A stretch of DNA of 46,301 nucleotides from Sphingopyxis sp. GW247-27LB. GTDB taxonomy: Bacteria > Pseudomonadota > Alphaproteobacteria > Sphingomonadales > Sphingomonadaceae. The notes under the pieces are model-generated. The model was not told the DNA's origin. It saw only the letters and a program-made list of their open reading frames with translations, and ran no database searches. The DNA is taken from assembly GCF_002277025.1 (NCBI RefSeq), contig NZ_NIWD01000003.1, positions 114,413 to 160,713 on the forward strand. The letters are read 5' to 3'. The translations under genes were made by a program, and so were the position numbers. Below are positions 35,186 through 43,713 of this stretch, piece by piece; positions within the stretch are counted from its first letter, which is position 1; each line of letters opens with the position of its first letter.

Positions 35186-35797
35186 CTAATTGATCACCGC
35201 AGCCGTCCAACTCGCGATTTTGTCGGCCATTTCAAGGCTCGCGCGATCAAAGGCTTCGACGATACTCGAAACGCTGTTTGCGCTTGCTGTCCTATCAAGG
35301 ACGATGCGCGTGACTGCCAGTGGTTCCGATTCTTTGGATCGGCTTAGTTCCACTTGCGCGGCGATGCGAATGATCGGGGCCGCGTCGGGCCCCTGCTCGT
35401 AATAGGCTGCAAAAGAAGAAAGCCGTGCGGATAGGACGTAATGATCGGAAGCCACGCTCTGGACAGGGATATATGCGTGATCGATTTTGCGCGCTACGCT
35501 TCCGGCAATAGCCTCGCGGATCATCTCGGGCGCAGGCCTCATCCACCGTGCTTTGGCCAGATACGTGACTTCGCGATTCTCGATCGTGAGGATCCTGTCT
35601 CCATCGGCCCCAGGCGGAAGCGTCGGTCGCGTAATATACACCGGAATCCACTGTCGTGCAATTTCACGCTCCGGTACGGGCGTGCTGCTGATCCGGTACA
35701 ACGTCGATTTGCCGCCAGTTCCCAGAATATTCCCGCAACCAGAAAGGCAAATTAGCGCGCCCGTCAGCAAAAACATTCTTGCAGAGATCGTTTTCAT
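35186..35797 (-). CDS. ABC-transport auxiliary lipoprotein (PqiC/MlaX-like)
   Basis: A 203-residue lipoprotein: signal sequence with lipobox LICLSGC, then the ABC_trans_aux pattern with STLYRISSTPVPE, IPVYITRPTLPPGADGDRIL, and YVLSARLSSFAAYYEQG. It is the last gene of the Mce-type operon and overlaps the MCE gene by four bases. Expected to sit in the periplasm or outer membrane and link the MCE ring to its acceptor. Confidence 0.85.
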   Translation of the reverse strand: MKTISARMFLLTGALICLSGCGNILGTGGKSTLYRISSTPVPEREIARQWIPVYITRPTLPPGADGDRILTIENREVTYLAKARWMRPAPEMIREAIAGSVARKIDHAYIPVQSVASDHYVLSARLSSFAAYYEQGPDAAPIIRIAAQVELSRSKESEPLAVTRIVLDRTASANSVSSIVEAFDRASLEMADKIASWTAAVIN

Positions 35798-36702
35798 TGG
35801 GGGAGCTTCCTTTCACGAGGGGTCCGTCGTAGCTGGCCGGCGAGCTGCTCGATTTCCTGCGCCGCGCTATCGAGCGATTTCAAAGTTGCAGCAATCCCGG
35901 AGCCGTCGGGCGCCGCCAATCCACTCGCGGCGTCATCAAGCCTGTGAATGACCACCCTCGCCTCGGCGATCCCCTCTCGAAGATCTCGAGCAGCTGCCGA
36001 GACATCGGCAAACGTCTTGCGACCGTCGCCATCGATCGCCGTGCGCGCCGATGCGGCCGCGGCCTCGATATCGGCCGCCGCCCGGTCCAGGCGTGCAAAC
36101 GCTTGTTCAGCCTTGCTGAACATTCCGCGACTAGATCGCAATTCCGCCGTGGTAGCTCTTACATCCGCAATAGCAGCCGAAACATTTTCGATATTCTCGT
36201 CGGACAAGGTCCGGTTGACCCTTTCCAGGGCCTGCGAAGCGTCCGCCAACAATGCGCCACCTCCATCCATCAGGGATTGTAGCGAACTTTTTTCCGCCTT
36301 AATCACTGGGAGCGTTTCCTTGGAAACCTCCTTCAACAACGGCTTAGAGGGCGTCCCCGCACTGATCTGGATGTAGCTTCCGCCGGTTATGCCTTGCGAC
36401 TCCGTCGCGGCGGTAGAATCGACGCGCACAGGCGTATCCTCGCGCAGGCGCACCCCTGCAAGCACCCTGTTTGGATTTCTGGGATCAAGACTAATACGCG
36501 TGATTTCTCCCACCGGAATTCCGTTGAACTGCACCTCGCCTCCCTCGCTAAGACCGCGGACGGGACCATCGAAAATGATCCGATACTCGTCGAAATTACG
36601 GGCGAATTGGGATTGACCGAGCCAGAGGATGAAGCCGAAAGCCGCCGCTAGCAGAGCCAGCGTCAGGCCCCCAATCAGACCGTAGTTCGCGTCGCGTTCC
36701 AT
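35794..36702 (-). CDS. MCE-family lipid-binding protein (MlaD-like)
   Basis: A 302-residue MCE protein: one N-terminal membrane helix (IGGLTLALLAAAFGFILWLG), a single MCE domain with YRIIFDGPVRGLSEGGEVQF and GIPVGEITRISLDP, then GITGGSYIQISAGTPS and a long helical C terminus of about 170 residues. The start at 36702 (MERDANYG) overlaps the ATPase stop by one base. It forms the periplasmic substrate ring of a phospholipid or lipid transporter. Confidence 0.92.
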   Translation of the reverse strand: MERDANYGLIGGLTLALLAAAFGFILWLGQSQFARNFDEYRIIFDGPVRGLSEGGEVQFNGIPVGEITRISLDPRNPNRVLAGVRLREDTPVRVDSTAATESQGITGGSYIQISAGTPSKPLLKEVSKETLPVIKAEKSSLQSLMDGGGALLADASQALERVNRTLSDENIENVSAAIADVRATTAELRSSRGMFSKAEQAFARLDRAAADIEAAAASARTAIDGDGRKTFADVSAAARDLREGIAEARVVIHRLDDAASGLAAPDGSGIAATLKSLDSAAQEIEQLAGQLRRTPRERKLPQ

Positions 36703-37469
36703 TAACGGTTCCTTTCCTTGGCGCGCTCCGCCCGCCCTCCCAAAAACGCCCTGATCCAAGGATGGTCAGACCTCTCAAGTTCCGCGATTGGCGAAACCTC
36801 GACAATTTTCTGATCCGCAACCACGGCCACGCGGTCGCTGATGGAATACAGGCTGTCGAGATCATGGGTCACCATCACGACAGTAAGCCCCAGCGTGTCG
36901 CTCAGCGTCCGTATCAGCTGGTCAAATTCGGCGGCGGCGATCGGGTCGAGGCCCGAAGTGGGTTCGTCAAGGAACAGCAATTCTGGATCGAGCGCCAAGG
37001 CCCTCGCTACGCTTACACGTTTTCGCATTCCGCCTGAAAGTTCAGCGGGCATTTGCCGGCCCACCTCGGCATCGAGTCCGACAAGGCCGATTTTCATCAG
37101 AGCCACGGCCTCGAGCCACGGCTCTCTAAGACGGGTATGTTCGATGAGAGGAGCCTCGACATTTTCTTGCACACTAAGAGAAGAAAAAAGCGCGCCATTT
37201 TGAAACATGACGCCAATTCGGTGATCAATTTCCGTACGATCAAAGCGACTCCCAATTTTTTTCTGAAAGATTTCGATTGTCCCATGGCTAGGCGCAATCA
37301 GGCCCAAAATGGTGTTCATCAGGACGGATTTTCCACTACCGGACCCTCCGACGACACCAAGAATCTCGCCACGATGGACTTCTAGGTTCAAATCCTGGTG
37401 GATAATGTGATCGCCAAATCGGGTTTTAAGATTCTCCACCCGAATAACGATGTCCGGATCGCAAATCAT
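36702..37469 (-). CDS. ABC transporter ATPase (MlaF-like)
   Basis: A 255-residue ATPase with Walker A VVGGSGSGKSVLMNT, Q-loop MFQNGALFSSLSVQEN, signature AELSGGMRKRVSVARAL, Walker B LLFLDEPTSGLDPI and the H-loop MVTHDLDSLYSI. Sequence style fits the Mla/Ttg2A group. It overlaps the permease gene by four bases and drives lipid movement through MlaE. Confidence 0.95.
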   Translation of the reverse strand: MICDPDIVIRVENLKTRFGDHIIHQDLNLEVHRGEILGVVGGSGSGKSVLMNTILGLIAPSHGTIEIFQKKIGSRFDRTEIDHRIGVMFQNGALFSSLSVQENVEAPLIEHTRLREPWLEAVALMKIGLVGLDAEVGRQMPAELSGGMRKRVSVARALALDPELLFLDEPTSGLDPIAAAEFDQLIRTLSDTLGLTVVMVTHDLDSLYSISDRVAVVADQKIVEVSPIAELERSDHPWIRAFLGGRAERAKERNR

Positions 37470-38566
37470 ATTTCGAGCACGTTGAAGAGAATTGCAAAGG
37501 CGGCATCCAGAAGGATGATTGCGAATAGCGCTTGGACAACGGCGACGGTCACCCGCCCGCCCAGATCCTCAACATCTCCGCGTACCGAAAGGCCGTGGCG
37601 ACATCCGGCAAGCGCAATCACAATGGCCAGCACCGGTACTTTTGCCATTCCAACCCAGAAGTGTCGGATATCGACCGCAGCTGAGAGTCGTTCGGCGAAA
37701 TATGTCGGGCTCACGTCGAGTATGCCCCAGCTGACGACAAGCCCGCCGGCCAAACCAGCCAGCATGGCAACAATCGCCAGGAGGGGCATAATTACAAGCA
37801 ATGCCAATACGCGTGGCACAACCAGCGCGTCGAACAGGTCGATGCCCATCACCTTCATTGCCTGCGTCTCTTGATTCATTCGCATTGCGCCGATCTGGGC
37901 CGCGAAAGTGGAAGCGGACCGACCGGCAAGTAGTATCGCGGGAATGAGGACGCCGAACTCGCGGAGGACGGATATGCCAACCAGTTCGACGACCAGTTCC
38001 GATGCACCCAATGTCTTGAGCAGATCGCTTCCTATGAGAGCCACCACTGCGCCGATAAAGAATGTCATGATCGCTATGAGTGGCAGCGCATCGAAGCCGG
38101 CCTTCTGAATTGACGACGCCAGTGCGATCAATCGCATCCTTTTGGGATGTGCAAGAGATTTCATGAGCGCCACCTCAAGTTGGCCGAGAAATCGAGCGCT
38201 TGCGCCGATTTCCTGGACAGCTCGATAAACTTTTTGGCCAAGACGCACGTGAAATGGGGGAGTTTTGATTGGCGGGACATCGCGGTCGGCCATGGCCGAG
38301 CCCACCAGCGCGAACAGATCAGCAAGATTGGCGGGCAGGTCTGCGGTAAATGCCGCATTGGGTGCGAGAGTCAGGATGGCGAGCGCGCCTGCGCTGTCTA
38401 TCCTTCCCAGGTTTCCGAAGTCGCTTGAGAAGGAGAGGTTCGAGGGACTCAGAACATGCCCGGAAAGGCCTGCGATCGACATCGTTGTCCAGTCACCTTC
38501 AACGACCAACGTTGAAATGCCATCTCCTTCGCGAACGAAGATGTTCGGTGCTGTGCGCGCATTCAT
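37466..38566 (-). CDS. ABC transporter permease (MlaE-like) with STAS-like N terminus
   Basis: A 366-residue fusion. The first 100 or so residues form a STAS-like domain (STLVVEGDWTTMSIAGLSG, LGRIDSAGALAILTL), and the rest is the MlaE permease with FFIGAVVALIGSDLLKTLGA, LREFGVLIPAILLAGRSAST and a final helix near VVQALFAIILLDAAFAILF. In E. coli the STAS protein MlaB is separate; the fused form is common in other proteobacteria. The start at 38566 (MNARTAP) follows GGAG; the longer frame has no homology. First gene of the operon. Confidence 0.9.
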   Translation of the reverse strand: MNARTAPNIFVREGDGISTLVVEGDWTTMSIAGLSGHVLSPSNLSFSSDFGNLGRIDSAGALAILTLAPNAAFTADLPANLADLFALVGSAMADRDVPPIKTPPFHVRLGQKVYRAVQEIGASARFLGQLEVALMKSLAHPKRMRLIALASSIQKAGFDALPLIAIMTFFIGAVVALIGSDLLKTLGASELVVELVGISVLREFGVLIPAILLAGRSASTFAAQIGAMRMNQETQAMKVMGIDLFDALVVPRVLALLVIMPLLAIVAMLAGLAGGLVVSWGILDVSPTYFAERLSAAVDIRHFWVGMAKVPVLAIVIALAGCRHGLSVRGDVEDLGGRVTVAVVQALFAIILLDAAFAILFNVLEI

Positions 38567-38921
38567 CGCAGCAAGTCTCCAACCGGTGTCGGGAGAGCGG
38601 ATCGCCCGTGGCAACTCCCTCTCCCATAACCCGTCATCGAGCGGATCATGCCAGCAAGCGGGACCACTGACCCCACACATTTAACCATGCCGATCCACAC
38701 ATCGCGCCTTGCCTCAATGACATTATGTAAACGTCACCGTAGCGTTATATCAGGTCGCTTGCAAGGAGTATGCTGCGCACAAATCGGCCGACAGATCGTT
38801 TGAATAAGCACAGGATACTCTTGCTAAGGTTAGATAAAATTGTCAGTTGAAATCCCTATGAGATTCTTTCTGAACCGATATCGCACCTTAGAGTTCATAT
38901 TAACGACACTCGTAGGTGACA
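38567..38921. other. Intergenic region upstream of the mla-like operon
   Basis: No gene seen. It holds the promoter for the minus-strand permease operon and the 3' end of the efflux operon. The left half is GC-rich, the right half AT-rich (38790-38921). A dyad with TAAACG (38726-38731) and CGTTATA (38741-38747) around a 9-bp spacer could be a regulator site. No terminator hairpin stands out. Confidence 0.4.
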
Positions 38922-40385
38922 TTAAATCTTTGCTTGCACTTGCCATCCCAGGCCGAGTGATTTTTGCAGGGCGATCCATGACAGCGTGAGCGCCGCCTTT
39001 CCCCGGACGAGGTCGGTTGCCGCCTGCTGCTGTTTGCGAAGCGTGCGATTTAGGTCGGCGCGCGAGATCACTCCGCCGGCAAATCGTTGTCGATCAAGAT
39101 CGGCTGCGCCATCTGCCTGGGACTTGATCTGCGCGAACGCCACCAGGGCAGAGCGCTGCTGGCTAAAGCGCGACAACGCGCGCTCGGCGTCCTGAAGTGC
39201 AGAAAGCACCGTCTTTCGATAGTTGGCAACTGCCTCGGCACGGACGGCGCTCGCCTGATCGACCGAGGCATCGACCCTTCCGAAATCGAGGAAGTTCCAC
39301 TGCAACTGTGGAATGGCGAGAATTGACGGATTGCTCACATCAAAGAGATCGTCTGGCGACGTTCCGCCAAGTCCCAAGATTCCCATGAATGACAGCTTCG
39401 GAAATCGTGCAGCCTCCGCAACACCGATCCGAGCCGTTGCTGCCGCCAGGCTGCGTTCGGCCGCGCGGATGTCGGGCCGACGTGCGACAAGGTTGGAGGG
39501 GTCGCCCACGGCGACCTGTTCCGGCGGGAGGGGAACATCGAAGATCTGTTTCAGCGCTTCGTCCGTTGTCCCTGGGATCTGTCCAGCTAGAATGGCAAGC
39601 GCATCGAGCAATACCGCCGTGTCAGCTTCGGCCTCGGCGAGCTGAGACTTGAGCAGCTCGAGCTCGGCATTTGCATTGCCGAGAGGGAACAGGGGCAACA
39701 CGCCTTGCTGATACCGTTGATAGGTTAGCGAGAGGGTTTGCTGCTGCAACTCGCACTCGGTTCGGTACGCTTTGGCTCGAAACTGGGCCTCGCGCAGGTT
39801 GACATAGGCATTGGCAACTTCGGCGGTCAGCTGGACCTTGGCATCCTCCACATTGGCAACCGCTGCCGCGGCCTGAGCGTTGCCGGCCTCGATCCGTCGC
39901 TGCGTTCCTCCTGCGAAATCCAGCTCCCAGTTAGCGTTGAGCCCGAGATTGTAGACACTGAGGCTATCATCCGCCTGTCCCTGCGGACTAACAGGCGCGC
40001 TCGCCGAAGGCGGGGCACTGTTCTGAATATCAAGGCCCGGCAAGCGGCCCTGAATAGCCGTCGCCTGGGTTCCAAGCGTCGGAAATCTTCCGGCCTTCTC
40101 CTGTCTCACGGATGCCCGCGCCTGCGCAATCCGCGCTTGCGCAGCCTGAAGCGAAGGATTGTCCGATAACGCAGCCTCGATAAGCCTGGTCAATTCCGGA
40201 TCGTTCAAAAGGAGCCACCACTCTGCCAGCTCGGGCTCGGTATCGATGATGTTACCGCCGGCACGGACAAAGCCGTCATTTCGGTTCGCCGAGAATACTT
40301 CTGGAGGCCCGGCGTAGTCTGGGCCCGCAACACAACCGGCCAGCAGAAACGAGGCGAGAAGCGATATTACAGATTTTCTTATCAT
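38922..40385 (-). CDS. Outer-membrane efflux lipoprotein (NodT/OprM family)
   Basis: A 487-residue TolC-like channel with a lipoprotein signal (LLASFLLAGC) and GPDYAGPPEVF start typical of the NodT group. Two OEP repeats are visible: AEWWLLLNDPELTRLIEAAL ... IEAGNAQAAAAVANVEDAKV, then LVARRPDIRAAERSLAAATA and RIGVAEAARFPKLSFMG. It ends LQKSLGLGWQ. It begins seven bases after the MFS pump gene and completes a tripartite system across both membranes. Confidence 0.93.
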   Translation of the reverse strand: MIRKSVISLLASFLLAGCVAGPDYAGPPEVFSANRNDGFVRAGGNIIDTEPELAEWWLLLNDPELTRLIEAALSDNPSLQAAQARIAQARASVRQEKAGRFPTLGTQATAIQGRLPGLDIQNSAPPSASAPVSPQGQADDSLSVYNLGLNANWELDFAGGTQRRIEAGNAQAAAAVANVEDAKVQLTAEVANAYVNLREAQFRAKAYRTECELQQQTLSLTYQRYQQGVLPLFPLGNANAELELLKSQLAEAEADTAVLLDALAILAGQIPGTTDEALKQIFDVPLPPEQVAVGDPSNLVARRPDIRAAERSLAAATARIGVAEAARFPKLSFMGILGLGGTSPDDLFDVSNPSILAIPQLQWNFLDFGRVDASVDQASAVRAEAVANYRKTVLSALQDAERALSRFSQQRSALVAFAQIKSQADGAADLDRQRFAGGVISRADLNRTLRKQQQAATDLVRGKAALTLSWIALQKSLGLGWQVQAKI

Positions 40386-40392
40386 GTCAGGC

Positions 40393-41964
40393 TCAGTGCA
40401 TCGAAAGGGAAACATTCTTGGGAAGCGGCTTCAAAAAGATGACCAAAGGAACGGTCATCAAGGTCAGGACGCCCATCACCAAGAATACATCATTGTAGGT
40501 CATTACGAACGCGTCCCGCTGGATGGTCCGGCCTAGCATCGACATGGCACCCTCCATCCCGCCGAAGCTTTTCGCGAGTTCATCAAGATAAATCTGGAGT
40601 GAAGCACTGTTGGCATTCAGCGTCTCTTCCATGCGCCGGCTATGGTGCCAGATCCGCTGGTCCTGAAACGAAGCCAGTCCGGCCAAAGCGAAAGATCCTC
40701 CGAGATTTCGAGCGGCGTTAAAAATACCGGAGGCATCGCCAGCATCTGTCTTTGCCACCGAGGCTACGGTAGCCTGGTTCAGGAACATCATGGCCAGAAT
40801 CATGCCAACACCCCGAATAAGCTGGCTTTCGATGAATACGGCGCCCCCAGATTCCGCGGTGAGGCTTATGCTGACGAAACAGCTGGCCGCCATCAGAAGC
40901 ATTCCGACACCGACGGCAATGCGAATGTGGAGTCTGCGGATCATGAAGGGCAGGATCGGCATAAGCACAAAAGCCGGAATACCCATCCAAAATATAACGA
41001 GCCCGGTTTGAAAAGCGTTATAATCGGATATGATCGCAAGAAATTGGGGAATGACGTAGGTCGAACCATACATGACCATTCCCAGGGCGAGAGCCATCAC
41101 CGCAACGCTTCCGAATTGGCGATTGAGAAGGAGGCGGAGTTTCAGGACGGGCTTCGACGCGTTCAGCTGCCCGTATATGAGTGAAGCGAAACCGATAACG
41201 GCAATGAGTGCCAGCCAGCGAATAAGAGCGGATTCAAACCATTCCTCGCGATGCCCCTCCTCAAGCAACACAGTCAAAGCGCCCAACCCCAGAATCAGGC
41301 CGGCAATGCCCGCCCAATCAGCATCGGTCAGATACTCCCACTTCGGCTCTTCGTGAGGAAGCCCGACGAATAGCAGCAGCAGCAGTACGGCGCAGATTGG
41401 AACATTGACAAAGAAGGCATAGTGCCAGCTCAAATTTTCGGTCAGCCAGCCACCGATCAGCGGCCCCATGACCGGACCCAGAATCACTGTCATGCCGAAC
41501 AGCGCCATGCCGATCGGCTGTTGATGGGGCGGCAATCTTTTCGCCACGATGGTCATCGCAGTTGGTATCAGCGCACCACCCATGAAACCCTGACCCGTGC
41601 GACCGATGATCATGGTCGTGAGGTCGGTCGCCATACCGCAAAGAATTGAGAAGCCGGTGAACGCGGAAACCGCAATGATGAGCAGGTTTCGCAGTCCAAA
41701 AAGGCGTTCAAGCCAGGCGCTAAGCGGAATTACCACAATTTCGGCAACGAGAAATGCGGTGGCAATCCAAGTGCCCTCGGTGCCGCTGGCTCCGATTTCG
41801 CCCTGGATCACCGGAAGCGCGGAATTGACGATAGAGATATCGAGTGTTGCGAGCATGGCGCCAAGTGCACCCGCTGCGACCGCTATCCACGCGGTGATAT
41901 CGGCATTCCGCCTTTCTGCAGTCGGAGTACCAGAGGCGCTGTTCGATGCCAACTCGGCGGTCAT
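40393..41964 (-). CDS. EmrB/QacA-type MFS drug exporter (DHA2)
   Basis: A 523-residue 14-helix proton antiporter. MLATLDISIVNSALPVIQGE is DHA2 motif D1, GRTGQGFMGGALIPTAMTIV and GMTVILGPVMGPLIGGWLTE (motif C) are clear, and ASGIFNAARNLGGSFALA lies in the C-terminal half. It overlaps the fusion-protein gene by four bases and would pump hydrophobic compounds through the EmrA-like adaptor. Confidence 0.95.
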   Translation of the reverse strand: MTAELASNSASGTPTAERRNADITAWIAVAAGALGAMLATLDISIVNSALPVIQGEIGASGTEGTWIATAFLVAEIVVIPLSAWLERLFGLRNLLIIAVSAFTGFSILCGMATDLTTMIIGRTGQGFMGGALIPTAMTIVAKRLPPHQQPIGMALFGMTVILGPVMGPLIGGWLTENLSWHYAFFVNVPICAVLLLLLFVGLPHEEPKWEYLTDADWAGIAGLILGLGALTVLLEEGHREEWFESALIRWLALIAVIGFASLIYGQLNASKPVLKLRLLLNRQFGSVAVMALALGMVMYGSTYVIPQFLAIISDYNAFQTGLVIFWMGIPAFVLMPILPFMIRRLHIRIAVGVGMLLMAASCFVSISLTAESGGAVFIESQLIRGVGMILAMMFLNQATVASVAKTDAGDASGIFNAARNLGGSFALAGLASFQDQRIWHHSRRMEETLNANSASLQIYLDELAKSFGGMEGAMSMLGRTIQRDAFVMTYNDVFLVMGVLTLMTVPLVIFLKPLPKNVSLSMH

Positions 41965-43088
41965 TTGTCGGTACTCGAGATCTCTTTCAGCTCTCCGGCA
42001 GCGTTTCGCGTGTCGACAACTGCCACAACCGACATGCCCGGGACGAGCAGACGACGCACTTTGGGCGAGGCTATTATCGCGATACGAACCGTTATCCGCT
42101 GAACAATCTTGGTGAAATTCCCTGTGGCGTTTTCGGGCGGCAGGATCGAAAATTCTGCTCCGGTTCCGGGCGAGATGCTCTCAACGCGTCCAGCAATCTC
42201 AAAGTCGGGAAGAGCATCGACCTCGAGCCTGACCGGTTGCCCCGCCCGCAAAAGGCCGACCTGCGTCTCCTTGAAATTAGCGATGACGTAGATTTCGTTT
42301 ACCGGAACCACCGTCATCAATCGCTGACCGGGCTGAACGAATTGGCCGACCCTTACTGTTAGATCGCCAACGCGACCTCCCTTGCTGGCTCGCAGCAGAG
42401 TCGATGTGACATCTAGGTCGGCCGCTTCCAGCTGCGCGCGGGCCGCGTCAGCTTGGGCTTCGGTCTGGTCGATCTGTTTGAACAAGGTGGCCCTCCGACC
42501 GTTGGCAGCAGAGACTGCTGCCTGGGCAGCAACAAAGTCGGCGTGCGCTTGCTGCGCCTGTGTCTCATATTGTTGAAGCTTTTCTCGCGGCTCCGCACCG
42601 GTCGCGGCAAGGGGGCGATACCTCGCTACCTGCTCATTGGCGAGGTCGAGCGCCGCGCGCTTGGCGGCGAGTTGGGCCCGCGCCTGCCGAATCGCTGAGT
42701 CCTGTTCGGTTACTTGCGAGCGGATTGTGTCGGCGCCGGCCAGCGTCGCCGCAATTTGCGCACGCGCCTGTTGCGCCTGGGCTCTATAATCTCGCACATC
42801 CAGTTGCACGAGCGCCTCGCCGGGACTGACCCGCCCGTTCTCAGAGACGAGCACCGCGTCCACGTATCCGGCCACTTTTGATGAAACCACAACGCTGTCG
42901 GCCGCGACATAGGCGTTGTCGGTCGACTGCATGTACTGCCCATAGGTGACATGCCTGTAATACCACCAACCACCTGCAATCAGCGCAGCAGTGATGGCTA
43001 TGATGAGGATGAGGCGAAATTTGGGTTGCGATTTCAGGCTGGATGCGGGCGCGCGATCCTGTTCCCGCTCATTTGGTTCGTCGGTCAT
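41961..43088 (-). CDS. EmrA-like membrane fusion protein (HlyD family)
   Basis: A 375-residue adaptor: cytoplasmic tail, one membrane helix (LILIIAITAALIAGGWWYY), lipoyl half-motif STDNAYVAADSVVVSSKVAG, a long alpha-hairpin (about 100-210) rich in Gln/Ala, and LVPGMSVVAVVDTR at the end. I start at the ATG at 43088 (MTDEPNERE), which has AGAGG close by; an ATG at 43115 adds nine residues without a ribosome site. First gene of the efflux operon, divergent from a MarR gene. Confidence 0.9.
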   Translation of the reverse strand: MTDEPNEREQDRAPASSLKSQPKFRLILIIAITAALIAGGWWYYRHVTYGQYMQSTDNAYVAADSVVVSSKVAGYVDAVLVSENGRVSPGEALVQLDVRDYRAQAQQARAQIAATLAGADTIRSQVTEQDSAIRQARAQLAAKRAALDLANEQVARYRPLAATGAEPREKLQQYETQAQQAHADFVAAQAAVSAANGRRATLFKQIDQTEAQADAARAQLEAADLDVTSTLLRASKGGRVGDLTVRVGQFVQPGQRLMTVVPVNEIYVIANFKETQVGLLRAGQPVRLEVDALPDFEIAGRVESISPGTGAEFSILPPENATGNFTKIVQRITVRIAIIASPKVRRLLVPGMSVVAVVDTRNAAGELKEISSTDK

Positions 43089-43158
43089 CTGCCTCTTTCG
43101 AAGGATTTTGGACATGTGCTAAGTCGCTTCATGGCGTGGCGTAGACCGTTCCATCCGG

Positions 43159-43178
43159 TTAGTAAAATCGTTTAGTAA
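43159..43178. promoter_or_regulatory. TTAGTAA direct repeats in the divergent efflux promoter
   Basis: TTAGTAA occurs at 43159-43165 and again at 43172-43178, 13 bp apart, 71 bp before the EmrA-like start and 42 bp before the MarR start. Placement suggests the operator of the adjacent MarR repressor; proof is lacking. Confidence 0.45.
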
Positions 43179-43219
43179 TTTGCGTTTTGGCATTCCCACG
43201 AAACGGACTAGGCAGCGGT

Positions 43220-43708
43220 ATGAACGCAAATCTCGACACAATGCCGCCACGGCTTCGCGAAGGCGCCCTCACCGACGACGACCGTATGCTATATTTGATG
43301 GACGAGATTAGTCGGGGGGCGAGGCGCGCTTATGACGCACGGATTGCCAAGATTGGCCTCAATCAGACGCAGTGGCGCATCATCGGACAACTTCTCCGCG
43401 AACCATCGTTGACGCAGGCCGGAATTGCCAAGCGACTAGAGTTGGAATCCGCCACGATCGGTCAAGCCGTCGCTGGCCTTTGTGGGAAAGGATTGATGGA
43501 AAGGCGACGAGCCAAAACGGACGGCCGGGCATGGCAGCTCATCCTGACCCGCGAGCTCGACAGGTTGTTGCCCCAACTGAGAGAATCCGCGGACGGGCTG
43601 CATAGGGTCCTATGGCGGAACGCCACGCGCGACGAAAAACGGACGTTGCTGGACATTCTTGTGCGGATTGCGTCGAATCTCGATCAGAGCCGGACCGATG
43701 CGGAATAG
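43220..43708 (+). CDS. MarR-family regulator of the efflux operon
   Basis: A 162-residue MarR protein: IGLNQTQWRIIGQLLREPSL, TQAGIAKRLELESATIGQAV and the wing LMERRRAKTDGRAWQLILTR. I start at the ATG at 43220 (MNANLDTMPP); a TTG at 43187 would add 11 residues and lies nearer the promoter repeats. Divergent placement next to EmrAB/NodT-like genes implies drug-responsive repression, as with EmrR. Confidence 0.9.
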   Translation: MNANLDTMPPRLREGALTDDDRMLYLMDEISRGARRAYDARIAKIGLNQTQWRIIGQLLREPSLTQAGIAKRLELESATIGQAVAGLCGKGLMERRRAKTDGRAWQLILTRELDRLLPQLRESADGLHRVLWRNATRDEKRTLLDILVRIASNLDQSRTDAE

Positions 43709-43713
43709 GACAT